Below are positions 52,696 through 61,139 of a DNA stretch of 64,000 bases, in pieces. The notes beneath the pieces are model-generated. The model saw only the letters and a list, made by a program, of their open reading frames with translations, made no database searches and was not told the DNA's origin. A program made the position numbers and the translations under genes. The stretch covers positions 124,001-188,000 of the forward strand of contig NZ_QRDZ01000017.1 of NCBI RefSeq assembly GCF_003386235.1. Direction: 5' to 3'. Position 1 is the first letter of the stretch. Each line of letters starts with the position of its first letter. The DNA comes from Cohnella phaseoli. Lineage in GTDB: Bacteria > Bacillota > Bacilli > Paenibacillales > Paenibacillaceae.

Positions 52696-53079
52696 ATGCT
52701 TTCCATAGGAGAAGTTGCTGAAAAGTGCGGCACTACGACATCAGCTTTGCGATATTATGAACAAATCGGATTGCTACAGCCACCGCATCGTAAAAACGGT
52801 AAGAGGGTGTATGACGTTGAGGTATTGGGGCGGATCGAAACGATTAAGCTTGCACAGAGCGCCGGGTTTCAAATCCAAGAAATCAAACAACTGCTGGATG
52901 GTTTTGACTCGCAAGTCGCACCTTCCGAGAGGTGGAGGCTCATGGCCTTGAGGAAACAGAATGAACTCGAAGCCAAAATCCAGCAAATGACCCGCATGAA
53001 GACCATTTTGGCGAACAGTGTGAATTGTGATTGCCTCTCTTGGGAAGAATGTTTTCAAGATAATATCAAGAAAAATTGA
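52696..53079 (+). CDS. MerR-family regulator of the arsenic island
   Basis: A 127-residue regulator: winged helix 1-70 (LSIGEVAEKCGTTTSALRYYEQIGLLQPPHRKNGKRVY), a coiled-coil dimer helix about 80-112, and a Cys-containing end (NCDCLSWEEC) suited to binding a thiophilic metal or sensing redox. The start follows AGGGGGG. It is divergent from arsB and next to the palindrome/19-bp-spacer promoter, so it probably activates arsB-arsC. A MerR regulator for an arsB-arsC pair is uncommon; the inducer may be arsenite, antimonite or another soft metal. Confidence 0.88.
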   Translation: MLSIGEVAEKCGTTTSALRYYEQIGLLQPPHRKNGKRVYDVEVLGRIETIKLAQSAGFQIQEIKQLLDGFDSQVAPSERWRLMALRKQNELEAKIQQMTRMKTILANSVNCDCLSWEECFQDNIKKN

Positions 53080-53122
53080 TTTAATGATTGAAATGCGATT
53101 TTTTCCATGTTACCATTCATTT

Positions 53123-53138
53123 ATCAAATGTTTTTGAT
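53123..53138. promoter_or_regulatory. ArsR operator upstream of arsR
   Basis: ATCAA, six bases, TTGAT (53123-53138), the classic ArsR box format, 63 bp before the arsR start. The same format recurs before arsM. Confidence 0.8.
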
Positions 53139-53201
53139 TAATGGTCAATGATTCGTAAACGAATTACTTCGCAATTGAATTGCTTATGGAGGGCAGTGAA
53201 A

Positions 53202-53552
53202 ATGATTAAAGAGCTTCCCCTTGCTACGGTAACTAATGAAAACGTTGATTTCGTCAAATATGAAGCAAAATTCAAAGCGTTGGCCGATCAGAAACGGTTG
53301 CAAATTATGTACGAACTGACCCAGAAGGGAAGCGTCTGCGTTTGCGATCTCGTGAACATCGTGGATATGCCGCAATCCAAGCTGTCCTATCACCTTAAAA
53401 TCCTACTTGATGCTGGATTGGTCTCGCGTGACACTAGAGGAACGTGGAGTTACTATGAATTGAATCATGCAGAGGTCAATCGGTTGCTTTCTCCTGAACT
53501 GTGCTGCATTTTTCGTAAGAGGGACGATCATTCAAGCGGTTGCTGTTCTTGA
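53202..53552 (+). CDS. arsR: Arsenic-responsive repressor ArsR
   Basis: I use ATG 53202 (GGAGGG 8 nt upstream). The 116-residue repressor has the ArsR winged helix (LADQKRLQIMYELTQKG) and the arsenite-sensing CVCDLV motif in helix 3, followed by MPQSKLSYHLKILLDAGLVSRDTRGTW. Further Cys residues occur at the end (ELCCIF, GCCS). Arsenite binding releases it from DNA. It probably represses itself and arsM through the two ATCAA-N6-TTGAT boxes at 53123 and 53584. Confidence 0.94.
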   Translation: MIKELPLATVTNENVDFVKYEAKFKALADQKRLQIMYELTQKGSVCVCDLVNIVDMPQSKLSYHLKILLDAGLVSRDTRGTWSYYELNHAEVNRLLSPELCCIFRKRDDHSSGCCS

Positions 53553-53583
53553 AATTAGAGACAGTCTTCTTTTTGCAATATTA

Positions 53584-53599
53584 ATCAAAAAATCTTGAT
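53584..53599. promoter_or_regulatory. ArsR operator upstream of arsM
   Basis: ATCAA, six bases, TTGAT (53584-53599), 26 bp before the arsM start and 31 bp after arsR. It suggests that arsM has its own ArsR-controlled promoter in addition to read-through. Confidence 0.8.
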
Positions 53600-53625
53600 T
53601 TATTTTCAATTAGGGGATGATTTCC

Positions 53626-54426
53626 ATGAATCAAGTTCAAAACGATGAAGTTCGACAGCATGTGCGCAACCGTTACAAGCAGATCGCCATTCAAGACGTT
53701 TCGAATGCGAGCTGTTGCTCGCCAAGCACTTCGTCTTCAAGTTGTTGCGATGGAGTAAATGAGATCTCCTCCAAGCTAGGGTACTCTGATGAAGAACTCT
53801 CAATCGTTCCGGAAGGATCTAACCTCGGGCTTGGTTGCGGAAATCCTCAAGCCATTGCGTCGATTAAGGACGGGGAAACTATTCTTGATTTGGGGAGCGG
53901 TGCTGGTTTCGATTGTTTTCTCGCCGCCAAACAAGTAGGGGATACGGGAAAAGTTATTGGTGTCGATATGACCCCGGAAATGGTTAGCCGAGCCCGCAAT
54001 AATGCTACTAAAAATGGATATAAGAATGTTGATTTTCGGTTGGGAGAAATAGAATACTTGCCAATTCAGTCTGAAACGGTCAATGCAATCATTTCGAATT
54101 GTGTGATTAATTTATCGCCGGATAAGCAGCAAGTCTTCCATGAAGCTTTCCGGGTATTAAAATCGGGCGGTCGATTAGCTATTTCCGATATTGTAACAAC
54201 AGCAGAGTTGCCAGCAGAAATAAAAAGTGATCTAGATTCATTAGCGAGTTGCATTTCGGGGGCATCAACCGCCAAAGAACTCAAAGAAATGCTTCGTCAA
54301 AGCGGATTCGTTGAAGTCATTGTTGAACCGAAAGATGAATCACGCGAATTCATTAAGGACTGGGTTCCTGGAGCAAATATTAATGACTATATACAAGCCT
54401 CTATCATTAAAGCAATTAAGCCATAA
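53626..54426 (+). CDS. arsM: Arsenite S-adenosylmethionine methyltransferase ArsM
   Basis: I use ATG 53626 (AGGGGAT 7 nt upstream) over ATG 53617. The 266-residue enzyme has Cys pairs near the N-terminus (ASCCSPS, SSCCDG), SAM motif I (LDLGSGAGFDCFLAA), the GVDMTPEMVSRAR strand and the three arsenite-binding Cys: Cys-71 (GLGCGNP), Cys-159 (SNCVINLSPDK) and Cys-209 (ASCISGA). The spacing of 50 between the last two equals that of characterised ArsM. It methylates arsenite to volatile or trivalent methyl arsenicals. Confidence 0.95.
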   Translation: MNQVQNDEVRQHVRNRYKQIAIQDVSNASCCSPSTSSSSCCDGVNEISSKLGYSDEELSIVPEGSNLGLGCGNPQAIASIKDGETILDLGSGAGFDCFLAAKQVGDTGKVIGVDMTPEMVSRARNNATKNGYKNVDFRLGEIEYLPIQSETVNAIISNCVINLSPDKQQVFHEAFRVLKSGGRLAISDIVTTAELPAEIKSDLDSLASCISGASTAKELKEMLRQSGFVEVIVEPKDESREFIKDWVPGANINDYIQASIIKAIKP

Positions 54427-54565
54427 AGATGTCTAAAGACCGAATGTAAGAACGTGCCGGTAACTGAGATTAAACATAAAGCCGTCGCAAATCAAGCGGA
54501 GAAGCAACTTTCGGGATACTGCTGCGTCTATATTCACAGTTAAATAATGGAAAGATGGTGCCCGA

Positions 54566-55909
54566 ATGAAAAATGGAAGCTTATTCGTCATAGCGGTGCT
54601 GGCGGTAGGATTGGGAGTTTTGGGAGCAGGCGTTGCCGATGCGGGCGGATTGAACGGGCAATCGTCTTATATTGGCGATAATTATGACTACTTGAACGAT
54701 GCGAAGACCGTCGAACCGACCTGGACGGTGGATATGTCGGGTTTCGATCCCGGCTTCGATTTGAACAATGGGGTTGCGCTTGCGGAGGAGGGAAAAGTTT
54801 TCTATCTGAACCAAGGACAACTGCTTGCCGTATCGGTCAAAACCGGCAAGCGGATTTGGAAATACGGCAGCGGATTGAAGCTGCCGCTCGTCTATGCGGA
54901 TGGCAAAGTATATGCAGCCTCAGGTGACGGCACTGTCTATGCGGTGAACGCGACGACGGGCAAACGCATTTGGGCGTCGTCGACTAAACAGCCAGACATT
55001 CATCAATTTACGGTGACTAATGACGAGCTGATCTCAGTCAGCGATCATGTGTATGCGTATCGTCTGTCCGATGGCAAACGGCTATGGAAGGACGATTACG
55101 AGTTTCCGGCTTTCGGGACCGTGACAGTGATGGGCGATGTTTTGGTGGAGCGGCATGAAGAATCCGGCGCCTATTTGTACGACATGACGCTCGGGCTTGA
55201 CCGGAAGACGGGCAAGGTGCTGTGGAAGCTGATGGACATCGGCGAGCCCTTATACGTTAATGAGGCAAAAGGCACGTTCATGGCACGGCACTTGGATTAT
55301 ATTTTCGCTTTGGATAAGCCGGAAGGCGCGGCGGTCAAAACCGTCGATTGGCGAACAGGCAAAGTGCTCAAGACTACGGAATACGAGTCGGCCAAGATCA
55401 ACCCGAACGGTAAGCAGCAGATTATCGACTCCGTCTTCGTGAGCGACGGCAAAATCTATCTCTCCTTCGGCATCAAAGTCCTTGCCTATCCGCTCGATGC
55501 GGATCCGACTGCGCCTTCAACGAAGAAGGAGATCTACTGGGTGTATGGGGACAATTCAAACGTAGACTATGCCGCCGGACCTGCAGCCGGCAAGATATTC
55601 TTCGTATCCACGAATGCTAGAAGCTATCGGCTCTACGGTGTAAAGACCGTGGACAAAGCGGCGGTAGTCGGATACGCGATCGATAATCCAATCGCACGGT
55701 TCGATATCGTAGGCAACGGGCTGTATATTTACCAAACCGACCGGAAGCTAATCGTCATGAACCCGAGCAAGAATAGAACGTTGTTCCGGATGGACGTACC
55801 GGCGCGCGCGTTCGGCCCGACTTTAAGGGACAGCGGCATGATAGTGGTGCAGACGAGGGGCAAGCTGCTCGCCTTTCCGGAGCCGGCGAAACTGAAAGAA
55901 GCACAGTAA
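54566..55909 (+). CDS. Exported PQQ-like beta-propeller protein
   Basis: A 447-residue protein with a Sec signal peptide (residues 1-26, cleavage near VADAGG). The rest is a PQQ/quinoprotein-like propeller made of repeats with strand pairs GKVFYLNQGQLLAVSVKTGKRIWKYG, GKVYAASGDGTVYAVNATTGKRIWAS and LSDGKRLWKDD. No cofactor-binding or catalytic residue is evident, so a scaffold or binding role is likelier than a dehydrogenase. It stands alone after the arsenic island; GGAAAGATGGTG lies before the ATG. Confidence 0.8.
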   Translation: MKNGSLFVIAVLAVGLGVLGAGVADAGGLNGQSSYIGDNYDYLNDAKTVEPTWTVDMSGFDPGFDLNNGVALAEEGKVFYLNQGQLLAVSVKTGKRIWKYGSGLKLPLVYADGKVYAASGDGTVYAVNATTGKRIWASSTKQPDIHQFTVTNDELISVSDHVYAYRLSDGKRLWKDDYEFPAFGTVTVMGDVLVERHEESGAYLYDMTLGLDRKTGKVLWKLMDIGEPLYVNEAKGTFMARHLDYIFALDKPEGAAVKTVDWRTGKVLKTTEYESAKINPNGKQQIIDSVFVSDGKIYLSFGIKVLAYPLDADPTAPSTKKEIYWVYGDNSNVDYAAGPAAGKIFFVSTNARSYRLYGVKTVDKAAVVGYAIDNPIARFDIVGNGLYIYQTDRKLIVMNPSKNRTLFRMDVPARAFGPTLRDSGMIVVQTRGKLLAFPEPAKLKEAQ

Positions 55910-56073
55910 TTGATAAGCCAAGTACAATTAAGCTGCTTATTTCATAGGAAGAGCTCGATCTGGATCGTAAGCTTCGTGTCCACTAGGTTGAGGCCGGCAT
56001 GTGCAGCACTAAATGGCCATGTGCGTAGCCGCTAAGGTCTCCAGCCTCTGCCTATTTATTCTATTGAGGCCGT
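55910..56073. other. Intergenic stretch before the sigma-factor gene
   Basis: No gene, hairpin with T-run or repeat is recognised here. The strong promoter of the next gene follows at 56074. Confidence 0.4.
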
Positions 56074-56102
56074 CCGTTTCATTGCATATAATGAAGGTAC
56101 TG
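56074..56102 (+). promoter_or_regulatory. Housekeeping promoter of the ECF sigma gene
   Basis: TTGAGG (56074-56079), 17 bp, perfect TATAAT (56097-56102); start point about 56109, 25 bp before the ATG at 56134, with GGGAGG in between. The sigma factor is thus made from a sigma-A promoter, not visibly its own. Confidence 0.75.
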
Positions 56103-56133
56103 CCCTTAGGGGAGATCGTTAAGGGAGGCCGCG

Positions 56134-57090
56134 ATGAACGAGACCGCATTTGACGAACCATTATTTGCAAGCTTGAAGCCGGGTTTAACCTCGTTCTGTT
56201 ACCGAATGCTAGGCTCCATAGACGATGCGGATGATGCCGTTCAGGAGACGAGTATTCGGGTCTGGCAGAGCTGGAGCACGTTCAGACAGGATTCCTCGTT
56301 CAAAACTTGGGTCTATCGGATTGCCTCCAACCTCTGCCTGGACAAGCTGAGACAATCCAAACGCCGCGCGCTTCCCGTTGATTTGTTTGATCCGGCCGTC
56401 GCCATCGTCGAGCCGCGCGACACGCTGCCGGATTCTGCCTGGATCTGGCCGTCTCCCGACTTTGGGGGCAATCCGGAGGATCGGCTCGTCCGCAGAGAGA
56501 CCCTTCAACTGTGCTTCATCGCTCTCCTGCAGAACTTGCCTCCGCGACAGCGCGCGGTACTCATTTTGAAGGATGTATTTGAATGGTCCTCCAAGCAGAT
56601 CGCGGAAACGTTGGCGATGTCGCCGGCAGCGGTGAACAGCGCCTTACAAAGAGCCCGGGAGACGATGGACCGGGCGCAGCTTCGCTCGGATGAGCTCAGC
56701 AGCATGGACGTTCAACCGGAACAGCAACTGCTATCCCGGTATGTGGAGGCCTTCGAGCAATTCGATATTGCTGCGCTTGTCGCGTTGTTCCACGAGGAAG
56801 GCTGCATGTCGATGCCGCCCTTCGAGATGTGGGTCCGCGGCAAGGAAGATTTGTCTGCTTTCTTTGCACTTACTCGGTGGCATTGCGAAGGTTCGCGACT
56901 TGTGCCTATTACGGTGAATGGCGGTTATCCGGCGTTGGCCCAGTATATGCCGGACAAAGAGGGCTCCGGCCTGGTACCCTGGGGCATCCACGTCATCGAA
57001 ACCAAAGAAAATCAAATTCTGCACGTTCAAAATTTCATTCATACGCCATTATTTTCGCGATTTGGGCTGCCTGAACGAATTGACCGATGA
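56134..57090 (+). CDS. ECF sigma factor with SnoaL-like C-terminal domain
   Basis: A 318-residue RNA polymerase sigma-70-like factor. Region 2 is at about 10-80 (SFCYRMLGSIDDADDAVQETSIRVWQ, TWVYRIASNLCLDKLRQSKRRA) and region 4 at about 125-185 (LPPRQRAVLILKDVFEWSSKQIAETLAMSPAAVNSALQRARE). Residues about 200-310 add an NTF2/SnoaL-like domain (ALVALFHEEGCMSMPPFEMW). ECF factors with this extension usually lack an anti-sigma factor and are controlled by the extension itself; none is seen here. It is followed by an SRPBCC protein that may be its target. Confidence 0.88.
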   Translation: MNETAFDEPLFASLKPGLTSFCYRMLGSIDDADDAVQETSIRVWQSWSTFRQDSSFKTWVYRIASNLCLDKLRQSKRRALPVDLFDPAVAIVEPRDTLPDSAWIWPSPDFGGNPEDRLVRRETLQLCFIALLQNLPPRQRAVLILKDVFEWSSKQIAETLAMSPAAVNSALQRARETMDRAQLRSDELSSMDVQPEQQLLSRYVEAFEQFDIAALVALFHEEGCMSMPPFEMWVRGKEDLSAFFALTRWHCEGSRLVPITVNGGYPALAQYMPDKEGSGLVPWGIHVIETKENQILHVQNFIHTPLFSRFGLPERIDR

Positions 57091-57166
57091 ATTTCGTCAT
57101 TGGCTTACGTCTATATTATTGAGAATAACCAAACGACGATTATCATGAGAGAGGTGTCTATTTAAA

Positions 57167-57592
57167 ATGGAAACGAATCAACCGACGAAAGTAACCGTGC
57201 AAGCCGTTATTCAAGCCCCTGTCGAGAAGGTATGGCGCTATTGGACCGAGCCGGATCACATCACGAAGTGGAATCAAGCGTCCGAGGACTGGCATGCGCC
57301 AAGAGCCGAAAACGATCTGCGGGTCGGCGGCAAGTTTCTGACACGGATGGAAGCGAAGGATGGCAGCATGGGTTTTGATTTTGGCGGCGTCTACGATGTC
57401 GTGAATCGGCATGAGGCGATCGGCTACACCCTGGGAGACGGAAGAAGAGTGGATATTGTTTTCGTCGATCAAGGGAACGAGACGAAGGTCATTGAAACGT
57501 TCGACGCGGAAAGCTCCAATCCCGTCGAGTTCCAGCAAGCAGGCTGGCAAGCGATTATGGACAATTTCAAAGCCTATACCGAACAAAACTAA
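57167..57592 (+). CDS. SRPBCC/AHSA1-domain protein
   Basis: A 141-residue START-fold protein: VTVQAVIQAPVEKVWRYWTEPDHITKWNQAS at the start, LRVGGKFLTRMEAKDGSMGFDFGG and the C-terminal helix GWQAIMDNFKAYTEQ. Its length is normal for the family, in contrast with the truncated relative at 36963. Such proteins bind hydrophobic ligands and often follow SnoaL-type sigma factors or ArsR regulators. GAGAGGTG lies before the ATG. A terminator follows at 57605. Confidence 0.87.
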   Translation: METNQPTKVTVQAVIQAPVEKVWRYWTEPDHITKWNQASEDWHAPRAENDLRVGGKFLTRMEAKDGSMGFDFGGVYDVVNRHEAIGYTLGDGRRVDIVFVDQGNETKVIETFDAESSNPVEFQQAGWQAIMDNFKAYTEQN

Positions 57593-57604
57593 TCATCGCG
57601 AAGA

Positions 57605-57639
57605 AGACGCCGGGGAAGATGCCCGGCGTCTTTCTTTTT
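57605..57639 (+). terminator. Strong rho-independent terminator
   Basis: AGACGCCGGG (57605-57614) pairs perfectly with CCCGGCGTCT (57622-57631), followed by a T-rich run to 57639. Confidence 0.92.
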
Positions 57640-57670
57640 GAACCTAGTATGAGCATGCTCACCGCTAGGT

Positions 57671-58087
57671 TTAACCTTGTACCGCATCGATGTTCATGCA
57701 GTTAATAGCCCACAGATGGCCGTCCAAGTCCACGAAGCCCCAATGATACATCACCCCATGATTTTCAGGTTCAGCGTGTAATTTTCCGCCTAAGGAGACC
57801 GCGGTATTCACGATTTCATCGACCTTTTCCCGGCTCTCAAAGGCCAATGCGATCGTCATCTGCGCATACTTGCTCGTATCGACGGATTCCCTCTCCGTGA
57901 GCGTATTAAAGAAAGTTTGACTGATCAGCATGACCTGAAGGTTGTCGCCGATCACGATGGCTGCCGAATTCTCGTTATCGGGGAATTGGGGGTTGAGCTC
58001 GAATCCGAGCCCGGTGAAGAACGCTTTCGATTGTTCTACGTTTTTTACAGGCAGGTTGAAGCTTGTGAATGCGGACGTTAATGCCAT
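57671..58087 (-). CDS. VOC-family (glyoxalase/bleomycin-resistance-like) protein
   Basis: I use ATG 58087 (GAGGTG 8 nt upstream on the minus strand). The 138-residue protein has the paired beta-alpha-beta-beta-beta units of the VOC fold: SFNLPVKNVEQSKAFFTGLGFEL, AAIVIGDNLQVMLISQTFF, and HWGFVDLDGHLWAINCMN. It lacks the full glyoxalase I metal set. PhnB/YaeR-like members of this size have unknown substrates. It is convergent with the SRPBCC gene and stands alone. Confidence 0.85.
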   Translation of the reverse strand: MALTSAFTSFNLPVKNVEQSKAFFTGLGFELNPQFPDNENSAAIVIGDNLQVMLISQTFFNTLTERESVDTSKYAQMTIALAFESREKVDEIVNTAVSLGGKLHAEPENHGVMYHWGFVDLDGHLWAINCMNIDAVQG

Positions 58088-58268
58088 TTTCAAAACACCT
58101 CTTCGTCAAATTAGTTTGTGTTCATTTTTGCCTTCGTTTATATAGACGACAGCTGATCCGAAAATTCATCGGTCTCATGGATTTGGATTTAGAGTAGACC
58201 ACGTTTTCATGAATATGCGATAATTGTAATTATTTAACGCCAATAACTATAACCCATGAATTGAAGGG

Positions 58269-59684
58269 ATGAGCCATTTGAAAAAGAGACTATTCATTTT
58301 GACGTGTATTTTCATGATGCTTAGTAACATAACAATTGCAGTAGCTAATGAAACCATTCCTAATCCTATTGAACCTGAGTTCTCTTACGCCAGTGACTTT
58401 AGTGAAGAGGGAGTTGCAATGGTTGCCACTGGTGGAGAATGGAGTCTACAGCTTTGGTACAATGTTAAAGGTGCAAAATATGGCTTTATTGATAGGTCTG
58501 GTAAATTTATCGTTGAACCACAGTATGATTGGGCGACTGCATTCGTTGAGGGTTTTGGGAGGGTCGAAAAAGAGAAGAAAATTGGGTTTGTAGACATAAC
58601 CGGCAGAGAGATTGTAAAACCGCAATATGATTGGGTAGATGATTTTAGCGAAGGCATGGCTGCAGTGGAAAAGAACGATAAGTGGGGCTTTGTTGATAAA
58701 ACGGGAAAAGAAATGGTAACACCTCGATATAACAGAGTTGATTCTTTCAAAAACGGAATAGCAAAGGTGTACAAAAATAACAAAGTGGGATTCATTAATA
58801 AAACCGGAAAAGAAATTGTAACCCCACAATATGGGTCGATTGAACCTTTCGCTGGCGGAATGGCTGCAGTTTATAAAAATGGGAAATGGGGATTTATCGA
58901 CCAGACAGGAAAAGAGATTATAAAACCTCAATATAACAGTGTGGGTAGTGTTGGTCGTCCTGATGCTACCTATTTCATAGAAGGATTGGCTCTGGTAGCC
59001 AATGATCAAAGCGATCGAAATCCTTTATTTATTGATAAAACGGGTAAGGTGGTCCTGAAGACTCGTTATGATTATGCGTTTGATTTTAGTAATGGATTGG
59101 CTTTGTTTAGTAAGGGCTCGAAAATTGGATTTATCGATAAAAAAGGAAAAGAAGTCATTAAGCCTCAATTTACTGACGCTCAATCTTTCAATGAAGGTAT
59201 GGCCGCAATTATGAATAAAGAGAGAAAATGGGGTTTTATCGATAAAACTGGAAAAGTAATCGTAAAGCCTCAATACGATAACGTATTTGATTTTCAAGAC
59301 GGAATCGCAATTGTTCAGAACGGTTTAAAGCGGGGTCTCATTGATAAAACCGGAAAAGTAATCTTGAAGCCCATATACGAAAAAATTAAGCTCTTGGATG
59401 GAGGCTTGATCATGGTTCAACAATCTGGAAAATGTGGCCTTGCAAACAGGAGCGGATCTGTAATTGTTAAACCTAAATATGATGATATAAAGACTTTTAG
59501 CGAAGGACTTGCTGCCGTTGAATTAAAGGAGAAATGGGGATTTATAAACAAAAACGGAGAAATAATAATAACCCCGCAGTATGCTGTTGTAAACGATTTC
59601 AAAAATGGTTTTGCATTGGTTCAAAGAGAGCAATGGAAGTACCATTTTATCTCAAATCCACTGCTCAAACCTAATAAATCATGA
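58269..59684 (+). CDS. Exported WG-repeat protein
   Basis: A 471-residue protein with a signal peptide (ending near IAVANE). It has about nine WG-repeat units of 40-47 residues: Y-GFIDRSGKFIVEPQYDWA, KIGFVDITGREIVKPQYDWV, KWGFVDKTGKEMVTPRYNRV, KVGFINKTGKEIVTPQYGSI and so on to KWGFINKNGEIIITPQYAVV. Units end in F-x-x-G-A-V segments. Such proteins are thought to bind ligands or cell-surface partners; function unknown. AAGGG (58264-58268) abuts the ATG at 58269, so a TTG at 58278 is a possible start. AT-rich compared with the sugar loci. Confidence 0.85.
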   Translation: MSHLKKRLFILTCIFMMLSNITIAVANETIPNPIEPEFSYASDFSEEGVAMVATGGEWSLQLWYNVKGAKYGFIDRSGKFIVEPQYDWATAFVEGFGRVEKEKKIGFVDITGREIVKPQYDWVDDFSEGMAAVEKNDKWGFVDKTGKEMVTPRYNRVDSFKNGIAKVYKNNKVGFINKTGKEIVTPQYGSIEPFAGGMAAVYKNGKWGFIDQTGKEIIKPQYNSVGSVGRPDATYFIEGLALVANDQSDRNPLFIDKTGKVVLKTRYDYAFDFSNGLALFSKGSKIGFIDKKGKEVIKPQFTDAQSFNEGMAAIMNKERKWGFIDKTGKVIVKPQYDNVFDFQDGIAIVQNGLKRGLIDKTGKVILKPIYEKIKLLDGGLIMVQQSGKCGLANRSGSVIVKPKYDDIKTFSEGLAAVELKEKWGFINKNGEIIITPQYAVVNDFKNGFALVQREQWKYHFISNPLLKPNKS

Positions 59685-59705
59685 ATCAAGAGTAGGAGAA
59701 TAGTA

Positions 59706-60041
59706 TTGAATTTTAAACTTATTGACATGAATGGGGTACCTGTGATCTCACTGCCTACAGGTTTTGGGTTGTTAGAAGCCTTTATCGGAACAAATCTTCA
59801 AGATAAAGATGAAAAGGGTATTTGGTTGATTGATTCCATTGATGACGTACTACGTGGTAAAGTAACCAACAGTACCATAGGTGATGTGAAGTACCATGTG
59901 ATCGAGCTAAGCAAAACAACTGTGAAGGTAATCGATCCGTATTCCGACGAAGAAATGTACTGTGAGCTGCCTTTAGACACCTTTAGAAGCATAATTCTCA
60001 ATTGGCTCAAACAGAAGGATAAATACTACGGACTACTCTAA
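59706..60041 (+). CDS. Small protein of unknown function after the WG-repeat gene
   Basis: A 111-residue cytoplasmic protein beginning with TTG behind AGGAG, 21 bp after the WG-repeat gene. It is an alpha/beta protein with a strand-rich middle (DVKYHVIELSKTTVKVIDPYS) and a helical end (LDTFRSIILNWLKQKDKYYG). I do not recognise a family. Its place could suggest a partner of the WG-repeat protein. Its stop codon lies inside the left end of the dispersed repeat at 60038. Confidence 0.6.
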   Translation: MNFKLIDMNGVPVISLPTGFGLLEAFIGTNLQDKDEKGIWLIDSIDDVLRGKVTNSTIGDVKYHVIELSKTTVKVIDPYSDEEMYCELPLDTFRSIILNWLKQKDKYYGLL

Positions 60042-60126
60042 CGGGAAACAAAAGTCCAATTGTGAGACAACGATAGCCGGCCACAGGAGCGGCTTTCGTT
60101 GTTCGTTAAGCTAACTGGCAGTTTAA
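60038..60126. repeat. 89-bp dispersed hairpin repeat, copy A
   Basis: Starts CTAACGGGAAAC and ends near CTAACTGGCAGTTTAA. The centre forms a hairpin (ACAACGATAGCCG with CGGCTTTCGTTGT). Copy B at 63470-63558 has the same ends, hairpin position and length. Confidence 0.7.
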
Positions 60127-60157
60127 GTTGGTATAATTTGTACGTAATAGGGATGAG

Positions 60158-60245
60158 GTGATCGTTTATATAGAGAATACAATAATTTTATGTGGCAATT
60201 GTGATGAAAAAATTGTTGAGTCATTCTCTATGTCAAATGGCACCA
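60158..60245 (+). pseudogene. Truncated open frame at the edge of GC-rich DNA
   Basis: A GTG at 60158, within GAGGTGATCG, opens a frame with a CGNCDEK motif (IILCGNCDEKIVESFS) that loses its AT-rich character at about 60245, where the GC-rich minus-strand gene begins. It is probably the 5' remnant of a small gene cut by the inserted segment. Product unknown. Confidence 0.4.
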
Positions 60246-60248
60246 AAA

Positions 60249-61139
60249 TCAACCGTCTGACGGTGCGTACTTCCCCACGTCCGGCTCGAATGCCGCTCCG
60301 CTCGCCAGGTCCAGTTCCACATGGGTGGTTCCGCGATTGTCGGTCAGCACAATCATTCGCGACCCGACGATGGGAACGCGATCGGCGCTGGTGCGCATGT
60401 GCGCTGAGACGACAAGAGGGGTGCTGTCGACGATATAATTTACCTCCACCACGAACATTGGTAAATTAAAGAGCCAGCTATTAGTAAAGTTCACGGCGGT
60501 CAACGTCCCGGGGCATGACGAACCCTCTACTCGAAGACGCTCGATGTCCGCCTGACGCCGTCGGGCGTGGGCGATTGAGCCGGGCAACCGCAGGAGCGTA
60601 ATGGCGGCCCAGAGGGCGAAGCTAGCTCCGACGACGGCGCCGAGCTCTGGCGGGATCGTCGGCGATGTCGCAATGGCCCCGAGGTCAAAGGGGCGCGGTA
60701 GGTCGCTTGTCAGCATCCAGATCAGGAGGATTCCCGCGATTGCTGCAAGTCCTCCTGTCACCGACAGCGTCGCGAACAGGCCGGCCACCCTGGTCTGTCC
60801 GAACTGCTCAATCGATCGCGAGTACACTCCGCCGGTCGTACCGATCGCGACGAGCAGCAGCAAAACGGCTACGCCCACTGTGACCGGATGACCGAGGAAC
60901 ATGCTGATCGCCGGTGTCGGCGCCATTCCGAGCAGTGCGCCGAACGGCACGGAGCCTGTCAGCGCCCATAGTGCCGCGGCTGTGAATAGCTGCGGCATCA
61001 AGGGAGCCGCGCGTCCGACGCGATGTCCCGGCAGGAGCATAGTCATCCGTCCGTTCTTATCCGTGGTGGAGAACAGCGGCAGCGGCTCGATATGTTCTTG
61101 CTGCCTCTGCTTCGGTTGATCCTCCGCAGCATCCCTCAT
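60249..61139 (-). CDS. GC-rich membrane protein, actinobacterial in character
   Basis: I use ATG 61139 because GGAGG is 9 nt upstream on the minus strand; ATG 61145 is closer to it. The 296-residue product has four predicted membrane helices (FTAAALWALTGSVPFGALLG, VGVAVLLLLVAI, LAAIAGILLIWML and ASFALWAAITLLRL) and a C-terminal soluble DUF3592-like domain (GTLTAVNFTNSW...MFVVEVNYIVDSTPLVVSAHMRT). Codons end mainly in G or C, unlike the AT-rich genes on both sides, and the Ala/Gly/Pro-rich protein style is actinobacterial. Horizontal transfer is likely. Function unknown. Confidence 0.65.
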   Translation of the reverse strand: MRDAAEDQPKQRQQEHIEPLPLFSTTDKNGRMTMLLPGHRVGRAAPLMPQLFTAAALWALTGSVPFGALLGMAPTPAISMFLGHPVTVGVAVLLLLVAIGTTGGVYSRSIEQFGQTRVAGLFATLSVTGGLAAIAGILLIWMLTSDLPRPFDLGAIATSPTIPPELGAVVGASFALWAAITLLRLPGSIAHARRRQADIERLRVEGSSCPGTLTAVNFTNSWLFNLPMFVVEVNYIVDSTPLVVSAHMRTSADRVPIVGSRMIVLTDNRGTTHVELDLASGAAFEPDVGKYAPSDG

